Source of the DNA: Limnohabitans sp.
GTDB taxonomy: Bacteria; Pseudomonadota; Gammaproteobacteria; Burkholderiales; Burkholderiaceae_C
Length of the DNA stretch: 15,153 nt
Assembly (NCBI GenBank): GCA_018883305.1
Contig: VEQI01000036.1
Coordinates: forward strand, 1 to 15,153
Direction of reading: 5' to 3'
Part shown: in pieces, positions 7,271 to 13,093 of the stretch
Position numbering within the stretch: position 1 is the stretch's first letter
Layout of the letters: every line of letters begins with the position of its first letter
The notes under the pieces: generated by a model
What the model was told of the DNA's origin: nothing
Database searches by the model: none
What the model saw: the letters and a program-made list of their open reading frames with translations, nothing else
Made by a program: the position numbers and the translations under genes

Positions 7271-7312
7271 GCTTGTCCAATGTGGGCAAGCACACAAAGC
7301 CGGCGCTTGCCC
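7271..7312. terminator. Competing hairpins directly after the P450 gene
   Basis: Three 8-nt segments can pair alternatively: A GCTTGTCC (7271-7278), B GGGCAAGC (7284-7291) and C GCTTGCCC (7305-7312). A:B gives an 8-bp stem with one G-U pair and a 5-nt loop, starting at the base after the P450 stop. B:C is a perfect 8-bp stem with a 13-nt loop. No T-run follows either hairpin, so this is a possible Rho-type or processing end, or a conditional structure. Confidence 0.4.
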
Positions 7313-7317
7313 CTGAA

Positions 7318-7347
7318 TTGACCCTGAATATCTCGGCAAAACATACC
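7318..7347 (+). promoter_or_regulatory. Tentative promoter of the repeat-protein gene
   Basis: TTGACC (7318-7323) is a good -35 match. The best -10 candidate, CATACC (7342-7347), is 18 nt downstream but matches only about 3 of 6 consensus bases. If real, it would start transcription inside the strong inverted repeat at 7346-7372. No better promoter is visible between the P450 stop and the repeat-protein start, so this is a weak call. Confidence 0.25.
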
Positions 7348-7372
7348 CTTCGTTAGATGCGGCAACGAAGGG
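7346..7372. promoter_or_regulatory. Perfect 9-bp inverted repeat in the leader region of the repeat-protein gene
   Basis: CCCTTCGTT (7346-7354) and AACGAAGGG (7364-7372) are perfect complements around a 9-nt spacer. It lies 105 nt upstream of the repeat-protein start codon. It may be an operator for a dimeric regulator, since it overlaps the likely -10/+1 area, or the 5' hairpin of a long leader. No T-run follows, so it is not an intrinsic terminator on the plus strand. Confidence 0.45.
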
Positions 7373-7443
7373 AAAGAACCACCATGAGCCTGTTGCAGAC
7401 CAGAAGTTTGCAGCCCCCGTGCGGGAAGCTTAGTCAACACACG

Positions 7444-7471
7444 CGGCCATATCCATGGCCGGGCTCAGGAG
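7444..7471 (+). promoter_or_regulatory. Hairpin abutting a strong ribosome binding site
   Basis: CGGCCAT (7444-7450) and ATGGCCG (7455-7461) form a perfect 7-bp, GC-rich stem with an ATCC loop. It ends 5 nt before the AGGAG ribosome binding site (7467-7471), itself 6 nt before the ATG at 7478. A hairpin this close could affect ribosome access or mRNA stability. The 9-mer CAGGAGTTC here is repeated at the ribosome binding site of the TolC-family gene (from 11761). Confidence 0.45.
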
Positions 7472-7477
7472 TTCACC

Positions 7478-10400
7478 ATGTCAAAGAAAAGCGCATCCGA
7501 CAAATATCTGATTTCGCAGAGCAAACACAGCGGCCCAGATACAGACGACAACGTCTCGCTTTACGGGAAGGTCAGCGCCCTTGCCCCGTCAGACAATGCA
7601 ACCGACCTGTCGTCCTATGAGTTACGCGGCCAAGGCGTTCCTTCCGATGCTGGTCAAGGGCAGGCACATGCGCATCAGGGCAGCGCACCCACCGCCATGC
7701 AAGCTGGCACAGTTTCGGCGAATGCCGTCATGACGGCTTCAACAAGCAACACCATTGCCGCACTGACCTCGTTAACCAGCGTCAGCAAGGTCTACCAGCA
7801 TTGGGCCGATGGCGATGCTGCGCGTGGCACCACAGCCGAATGGAACAACAACATCCTGTCAGACGGCAAATCGGATTACTTTGAAGGCGAAGTGGTTCCG
7901 CATGTCTATATCTACAAGGCCAGCAACAACACACCGCTGGTCAACGGGGAGACCTATACCTTCAACGTCACCTACAACTACTATCAAGCCAACTCCAATG
8001 CCGGTGGTTTTGTTTACATGACGTCGCCCAACATAGACCGCAGCCCCAGCAGCTTCACGGGCGTGGGTGAGCAAGCGGACAGTACTTTTATCAACCACGG
8101 CGGCATGCAAGGTCAATTCGGCACGCTCAACGCCAACGTCACAGCCGTCAGCGACGTCACTTACATCGGGAAGCTTGGCAGCTCCATCGACGCCAAAGTC
8201 ACCATCAGTTTCGTATACACGGGCCCCACCACAACTTCTGGAGGTGCCGAGATTGAATACGGTCTCAAAATCGCCAGGCCCGGTGACGTGCCCGATCAAG
8301 GCATGGGCATCACCGATGGCGCCAACGCCTGGACGGGCGGTTCACTGCAGACCACCGTCGACATCAACGGCACGGGTGCAACCTCCATCCAGCTAGCCCC
8401 GTCGGCCATCATTGTGGGTGAAATCAGTGGCATGAAGTTCAGCGACGTGGATGGCAACGGTGTGCGCGATGCTGATGGCGCTGACAACGTCCTGGGCACT
8501 GCCGATGATGAATCCGGGCTGGCCAATTGGAAAATCTTTCTGGACAAGAACAACGATGGCCAGTGGGAAGACGGAGAAGTCTTTGCCATTACCGATGCCA
8601 GTGGTAAGTACAGTTTTTCTGTGGTCCCTGACTCAGATCGCAGCGATCCGGACAACGACCCCTACATCGTGCGTGAAGTTCAACAATCCGGCTGGGTACA
8701 AACCACTGCCAATCCAACCCCCATTCTGATCACCGCCACGGATCCCACAGAAGCGAATGTGAACTTTGGGAACATGCAGCAAAAGCCCAGTCTGAATATC
8801 GTCAAAGAGGCCACCATTGACGGCGGCAGCGCAGACCATGCCGGCGAGGTCATCAGCTACACCATCGCCGTGCAGAACACCGGCAACCAGACCCTGACCG
8901 GCGTCACCGTGAACGACCCCTTCATCAGCAACCTCACGCTGGTAGCCGATGCAGCCACTGCCGACAATGAGCTGGATGTGGGCGAAACCTGGCACTACAC
9001 CGCCAGTCACACCGTCACACAGGCTGAAATCGACGCGGGTGGCAACATCGTCAACACCGCCACCGCTGACTCGGACCAGACGGGCCCCGACACCGATGAC
9101 GCCAGCATCCCGGTCGCCCAGGCCCCGAGCTTGAACATCGTCAAGGAAGCCACCATCGACGGCGGCAGTGCCGACCACGCCGGCGAGGTCATCAGCTACA
9201 CCATCGCCGTGCAGAACACCGGCAACCAGACCCTGACCGGCGTCACCGTGAACGACCCCTTCATCAGCAACCTCACCCTGGTGGCCGATGCAGCCACCGC
9301 GGACAATGAGCTGGATGTGGGTGAGACTTGGCATTACACCGCCAGTCACACCGTCACACTGTCGGAAATGGACTCAGGGGCGGACATTGTGAACACTGCC
9401 ACTGCCGATTCGGATCAGACAGGCCCCGACACCGATGACGCCAGCATCCCGGTGCAGCAATTGGCCAGCATGGCGATTGACAAAGCGGTCGCCAGCATCA
9501 GTGGAGGAAACGGCAATGGCTCACTGGACGCCGTGAATGATGTGGTCAACTATGCTGTCATGGTCAGCAATACAGGCAATATCACTTTGCATAATGTGAC
9601 CGTGACCGACCCCATGACTGGCTTGAGCGTAAGCGACGTCACCCTGGTCCCTGGTGCCAGCGAAACCTATCAAACCAGTTACACACTGACCCAAGCGGAT
9701 CTGGATAGCAATGCCGGCGGCGATGGCATCATTGAAAACACAGCATACGCCACCAGCTTCGAAGCTGCGCCGGTGAGTGACACCGAGCAGGTCAACTTGT
9801 TTGCCAGCAAGGCTCTGTCGATTGACAAAAAATTAACCGGTATCTCTGACGGCAACGGCAATGAGGTCGCGGACGCGATGGGAGATGTGCTCCATTACTC
9901 GGTCACTGTGGCCAACCTGAGTACGCTCACCCTGACCAATGTGTCGGTGGTGGACCCCAAAAGTGGACTGAACCAAAGCGGACTGACGCTGGCCCCCGGC
10001 CAAAGCGAGACCTACCTGACCAGCTACACCCTCACACAATCGGACCTGAACGACAATGGTGGTGGGGATGGCTACATCGACAACACGGCGACAGCCGACT
10101 CCGACCAGACTGACAGTATCAGTGACACAGAGTTCACAGCGTTGTTGCGAACCGTGGGCCTAGGCGTGGAAAAGAGCGTCACGGAGATCTCCGGTGGAAA
10201 TATGTTTGCGGATGCCGCTGGCGAAATCATCACTTATGCCATCAAGGTTTACAACCCAGGTAGCGTGACGCTGACGGGCCTCACGGTGACAGATGAACTG
10301 ACGGGCATGAGCGAAAGTCTTGCCTCACTGGCCCCCGGACAAACCGTTAACTACACCACACACTACACGCTCACACAAGCTGACCTGGACAACAACGGCG

Positions 10401-11545
10401 GCGGCGATGGACGCCTTGAAAATGTCACGGTGGCTGATTCAGACCAGACAAGCCCTACCACGGATGATGAAACTGTGCAGCTGTTGGCCATGCCCGTTCT
10501 GTTCCTGAACAAAATGTTCCTCAATGTGAGCGGTGGCAATGGCAACAACCTCGTGGACGCAGTGGGTGATCAGCTCCATTATCAAATCGTGGTGGCAAAC
10601 CCAGGCAACGTGACGCTGACCGATCTTTCTGTGTATGAGAGCATGACGGGATTGGACCAGAGTAATTTGACCCTGGCACCCGACGGCGTTTTGGCCTACA
10701 CGACAACCTACACGGTGACGCAAGCAGATCTGGACAACAACGGCGGCGGAGATGGTTATATTGACAACATTGCCTATGCCGACAGCGCCCAGACCCTGCA
10801 GGTCAGCGATTCGGAATCTGTGCCCATCCTTCGCAATATCGGCATGTCCATTGACAAGGCATTCACCAGCGTCAGCGGCGGTAACGCCAACGGTGTGGCA
10901 GATTTTGCAGGAGACATCTTGAACTACAGCTTCACGGTCAAAAATCTTGGCAACGTGACCTTGACCAATGTGGTGATCACCGACGCGCTGACGGGCCTGA
11001 ATGCATCGTTGACATCATTGGCTCCGGGTGCCTCCCAATCGTACACCTCCACCTATACCCTTCTGCAGTCTGATCTCGATACCAATGGCGGAGGCGACGG
11101 TCGGATCGAAAATACCGCGACGGTGAGCTCAAACGAGACAGGCGTTTTGCAGGACACGGAAGCAGCCTCCCTCATCTACAAGGCTCAAGTCGATCTGACG
11201 AAGTATGTATCTGTTGATCAGGGCAGCACCTGGCAGGATGCCAACATCCCGACGGGCCCCACGCTGTTGGCCACCGCCGGCTACAACCCCTTGTTCAAGT
11301 ACACCGCCTTGAACAACGGCTCCGTGACCCTGAAGGATGTGATCCTGACCGACAGCGCGTACGACCTCAATGGCATTGACGCCGGCACAACCAAAAACTT
11401 GGGCGATCTGGCGCCGGGTCAACTGGCCGAGTTCATCTTTGAGGCGCCCTTCACCGCTGGCCAAAATTCTGGCGATGCCGTGGTGACGGCCACCGCATTG
11501 ACACCGGTGATGGATATTGACAACGCCTATTACCTGGGCGTCTGA
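7478..11545 (+). CDS. Large repeat-containing surface/secreted protein (SdrD_B-like plus seven DUF11-like repeats), probable type I secretion substrate
   Basis: The 1355-residue protein has no Sec signal peptide, no transmembrane segment and no cysteine. Residues 1-~100 are polar and low in complexity. ~100-311 is a unique beta-rich region. ~312-430 is an SdrD_B/Cna-B-like domain (GMKFSDVDGNGVRDADG ... GKYSFSVVPD). Residues 436-548 and 549-661 are two almost identical DUF11-type repeats. Residues 662-1233 hold five divergent ~115-residue repeats, each with a loop of the kind DLDNNGGGDGYIDN. Residues 1234-1355 are unique and end DNAYYLGV. Such repeats are stacked immunoglobulin-like folds found in adhesins. 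No RTX nonapeptides and no clear LapA-type N-terminal retention module are seen. The TolC-like channel and LapB-type exporter genes downstream make type I secretion through an uncleaved C-terminal signal likely (inference). The AGGAG at 7467-7471 supports the start. An intrinsic terminator ends the gene. Confidence 0.88.
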   Translation: MSKKSASDKYLISQSKHSGPDTDDNVSLYGKVSALAPSDNATDLSSYELRGQGVPSDAGQGQAHAHQGSAPTAMQAGTVSANAVMTASTSNTIAALTSLTSVSKVYQHWADGDAARGTTAEWNNNILSDGKSDYFEGEVVPHVYIYKASNNTPLVNGETYTFNVTYNYYQANSNAGGFVYMTSPNIDRSPSSFTGVGEQADSTFINHGGMQGQFGTLNANVTAVSDVTYIGKLGSSIDAKVTISFVYTGPTTTSGGAEIEYGLKIARPGDVPDQGMGITDGANAWTGGSLQTTVDINGTGATSIQLAPSAIIVGEISGMKFSDVDGNGVRDADGADNVLGTADDESGLANWKIFLDKNNDGQWEDGEVFAITDASGKYSFSVVPDSDRSDPDNDPYIVREVQQSGWVQTTANPTPILITATDPTEANVNFGNMQQKPSLNIVKEATIDGGSADHAGEVISYTIAVQNTGNQTLTGVTVNDPFISNLTLVADAATADNELDVGETWHYTASHTVTQAEIDAGGNIVNTATADSDQTGPDTDDASIPVAQAPSLNIVKEATIDGGSADHAGEVISYTIAVQNTGNQTLTGVTVNDPFISNLTLVADAATADNELDVGETWHYTASHTVTLSEMDSGADIVNTATADSDQTGPDTDDASIPVQQLASMAIDKAVASISGGNGNGSLDAVNDVVNYAVMVSNTGNITLHNVTVTDPMTGLSVSDVTLVPGASETYQTSYTLTQADLDSNAGGDGIIENTAYATSFEAAPVSDTEQVNLFASKALSIDKKLTGISDGNGNEVADAMGDVLHYSVTVANLSTLTLTNVSVVDPKSGLNQSGLTLAPGQSETYLTSYTLTQSDLNDNGGGDGYIDNTATADSDQTDSISDTEFTALLRTVGLGVEKSVTEISGGNMFADAAGEIITYAIKVYNPGSVTLTGLTVTDELTGMSESLASLAPGQTVNYTTHYTLTQADLDNNGGGDGRLENVTVADSDQTSPTTDDETVQLLAMPVLFLNKMFLNVSGGNGNNLVDAVGDQLHYQIVVANPGNVTLTDLSVYESMTGLDQSNLTLAPDGVLAYTTTYTVTQADLDNNGGGDGYIDNIAYADSAQTLQVSDSESVPILRNIGMSIDKAFTSVSGGNANGVADFAGDILNYSFTVKNLGNVTLTNVVITDALTGLNASLTSLAPGASQSYTSTYTLLQSDLDTNGGGDGRIENTATVSSNETGVLQDTEAASLIYKAQVDLTKYVSVDQGSTWQDANIPTGPTLLATAGYNPLFKYTALNNGSVTLKDVILTDSAYDLNGIDAGTTKNLGDLAPGQLAEFIFEAPFTAGQNSGDAVVTATALTPVMDIDNAYYLGV
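8783..9460 (+). repeat. Two near-identical 339-bp tandem repeats (type A) inside the repeat-protein gene
   Basis: Copy 1 (8783-9121) and copy 2 (9122-9460) each encode 113 residues beginning (K/A)PSLNIVKEATIDGG. At nucleotide level they share an uninterrupted identical block of 98 bp (8840-8937 and 9179-9276). Most differences are synonymous; amino-acid changes cluster near the end of the unit (TQAEIDAGGN versus TLSEMDSGAD). This indicates recent duplication or gene conversion, unlike the diverged repeats that follow. Confidence 0.9.
9461..11176 (+). repeat. Five divergent ~342-bp tandem repeats (type B) inside the repeat-protein gene
   Basis: Units start at 9461, 9803, 10148, 10487 and 10832 and encode 114, 115, 113, 115 and 115 residues. 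Each has an early glycine/asparagine loop (SGGNGNG...DAxGD), a VxNxGxxTLTxVxVxD strand region, a SLAPG-like turn, a Y(T/V)LTQADL segment and a late DxDxNxGGDGxIxN loop. Protein conservation is clear but DNA identity is patchy, for example a shared 20-bp stretch at the late loops of units 3 and 4, so these copies are older than the type A pair. Confidence 0.85.
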
Positions 11546-11566
11546 AGTCGTCACGTGAAGCATGGT

Positions 11567-11589
11567 CGCCCCGTGGCCAATGCGGGGCG
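11567..11589 (+). terminator. First hairpin downstream of the repeat-protein gene
   Basis: CGCCCCG (11567-11573) and CGGGGCG (11583-11589) form a perfect 7-bp GC stem with a 9-nt loop, 22 nt after the stop codon. It has no T-run and precedes the canonical terminator by 11 nt. It may stabilise the mRNA end or assist pausing. Confidence 0.45.
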
Positions 11590-11599
11590 CGGCTTCTGA

Positions 11600-11631
11600 A
11601 CGGGCAAGACTGCGGTCTTGCCCGTTTTTTT
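11600..11631 (+). terminator. Strong intrinsic terminator of the repeat-protein gene
   Basis: ACGGGCAAGAC (11600-11610), loop TGCG and GTCTTGCCCGT (11615-11625) give a perfect 11-bp stem, followed by a run of seven T (11625-11631). This is a textbook Rho-independent terminator. It shows that the repeat-protein gene ends its own transcript, separate from the secretion genes downstream. The remaining 11632-11770 holds no convincing promoter, only a small imperfect inverted repeat around 11665-11680. Confidence 0.92.
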
Positions 11632-11770
11632 ATTGGCTACCCGTTTGCCGTCATCTCCCCTACCGGATTCAGTGAATACCCAGCGGCAACACGTTTTCAT
11701 AAGCTGACCGCCCAGTGTCTGGCCATTGTGCCGCACGCCGGACTTCAGATCGGCTCATTCCAGGAGTTCT

Positions 11771-13090
11771 ATGCCCCCATTGAGAACACACATCGGGTGT
11801 TTGGTTGCCATCCTCTTTCCTATGGCTTGCTGCGCTCAAAGTCTGCAGGAATCCGTCCTGACAGCCTTGTCGCATTACCCCAGCATCGCTTCGGCCCAGT
11901 TCAAGACCGAGTCGGCCAGGGCTGACATCACGCGCGCCCAGGGCGCGCACTGGCCGCAATTATCTTGGTCAGGCACTTACTACGATTACCGCAGTAGCGC
12001 CCTGGCGGACCGCTGGCTCCAGACGCCAGTGCTGAGTCTGAACCTGTGGTCGGGTGGACGAATTCAATCCGATGTCGAGCGTGCCAGGGCGTTGACCCAG
12101 GCTGCTCAGCAGCAAGAGCATCTCACTCGGGATGACGTGGCCTTGATCAGCAGCGAGGCTTACCTTCTATGGGCACATCAAAAGCAAATGGCCTCACTGG
12201 CTCGGGACAATCTGAATGCGCATCAAAAAATCCTGAACGATTTTGAAATCATCAGCCAGGTGGACACAGGCCGTCGCATCGACCTGAGCCAGGCTCAAGT
12301 GCGCCATGACAACGCTCGACTGGCCCTGATCAGGATCGAAACCGACATGCGCGTGGCCGCTGAACGACTGGCACGCATGCTCATGGCACCTGCGCCGATG
12401 GAACCCAGCGGAATGGAGCACACCCCGGGCATTCCGTACGACACCCTGGACCAGGCGCAGGCTCAATTGAATGACCAGCAACCGGCGATTGCTCGTCTAC
12501 TGGCGCAGTGCGAAGCGGCACAAGCCAGCGTTCGCTATGCCCAGTCCCAAAGCGCGCCCACCGTCAATCTCTCGCACAGCAAAATCATCGTGGCGGGGTT
12601 GGCGGATGGCCAATACGTCACGCAACTGCAATTGAATCTTCCGTTGATCGATGGCGGCACGGCGCGTGGCGCTGTGGCCGCGGCTCAAGCCAATCTACAG
12701 TCTCTACAAGCCGACCTCGAGGAGACGCGCTTGCTCTTGAATGAGCAATTGGCCGCCACATGGGCCAGTTGGCGCCTGTCAAAATCGCGCGCCGACCTGG
12801 GCCAGGCGCAGGCACGCACGGCGCAAGACCTGGCCGCTGGTTACGAACAACAATTCCGGGCGGGACGCCGATCGCTGCTGGATTTGCTCAACATCCAGAG
12901 CGATCTCTACACCTATCAGAGCAACGCAGCCACGGCATTGCATGAATCCCGTTTGGCTCAGGTTCGCATTCTGGCCAATCTCGGGCAACTGGCCAATGCC
13001 TACAGGGCCACGCCCACGGCGGTGACCTCTCTCGTGCCGGGGGAGTTCATCGCGATCAGCACAACCACCACCCCCAAACACGCGGAGTGA
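11771..13090 (+). CDS. TolC-family outer membrane channel of a type I secretion system
   Basis: The 439-residue protein starts with a Sec signal peptide (basic N-terminus, hydrophobic core LVAILFPMA, probable cleavage near residue 22 after CCA). It then shows the internally duplicated outer-membrane efflux protein pattern: long amphipathic, Ala/Gln-rich helices at ~100-160, ~170-210, ~300-360 and ~370-415, with LSLNLWSGGRIQSDVERA in the first half mirrored by LQLNLPLIDGGTARGAVAAAQA in the second. The second half ends with the family-typical GYEQQFRAGRRSLLDLLNIQ segment (given in part here). Such proteins form the trimeric outer-membrane tunnel for type I exporters (TolC/LapE type). The ATG at 11771 is preferred over upstream TTG/GTG starts because AGGAG (11762-11766) precedes it and the signal peptide begins there. 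The exporter gene follows after 3 nt. Confidence 0.9.
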   Translation: MPPLRTHIGCLVAILFPMACCAQSLQESVLTALSHYPSIASAQFKTESARADITRAQGAHWPQLSWSGTYYDYRSSALADRWLQTPVLSLNLWSGGRIQSDVERARALTQAAQQQEHLTRDDVALISSEAYLLWAHQKQMASLARDNLNAHQKILNDFEIISQVDTGRRIDLSQAQVRHDNARLALIRIETDMRVAAERLARMLMAPAPMEPSGMEHTPGIPYDTLDQAQAQLNDQQPAIARLLAQCEAAQASVRYAQSQSAPTVNLSHSKIIVAGLADGQYVTQLQLNLPLIDGGTARGAVAAAQANLQSLQADLEETRLLLNEQLAATWASWRLSKSRADLGQAQARTAQDLAAGYEQQFRAGRRSLLDLLNIQSDLYTYQSNAATALHESRLAQVRILANLGQLANAYRATPTAVTSLVPGEFIAISTTTTPKHAE

Positions 13091-13093
13091 GTC

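Noticed and set aside
7330..7477. Known riboswitch (for example c-di-GMP-I or fluoride) in the leader
   Set aside because: Stems are present, but the conserved core sequences of these classes could not be found by eye.
7384..7620. Possible small ORF from ATG 7384 with a GGGAAAG upstream
   Set aside because: It runs out of frame into the repeat-protein gene and has no recognisable protein features; the well-supported AGGAG/ATG at 7478 explains the region.
8633..9349. 238-codon antisense open frame rich in Gly and Val
   Set aside because: Shadow of the repeat-protein gene; its internal repetition only mirrors the sense repeats.
8783..11176. Could the regular repeats be a CRISPR array?
   Set aside because: Period is about 340 bp, the repeats are fully coding in one frame, and there are no short identical repeats with unique spacers.
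7478..11545. RTX toxin or RTX adhesin annotation
   Set aside because: No GGxGxDxLx nonapeptide arrays are present; the Gly/Asp loops are single, repeat-bound motifs.
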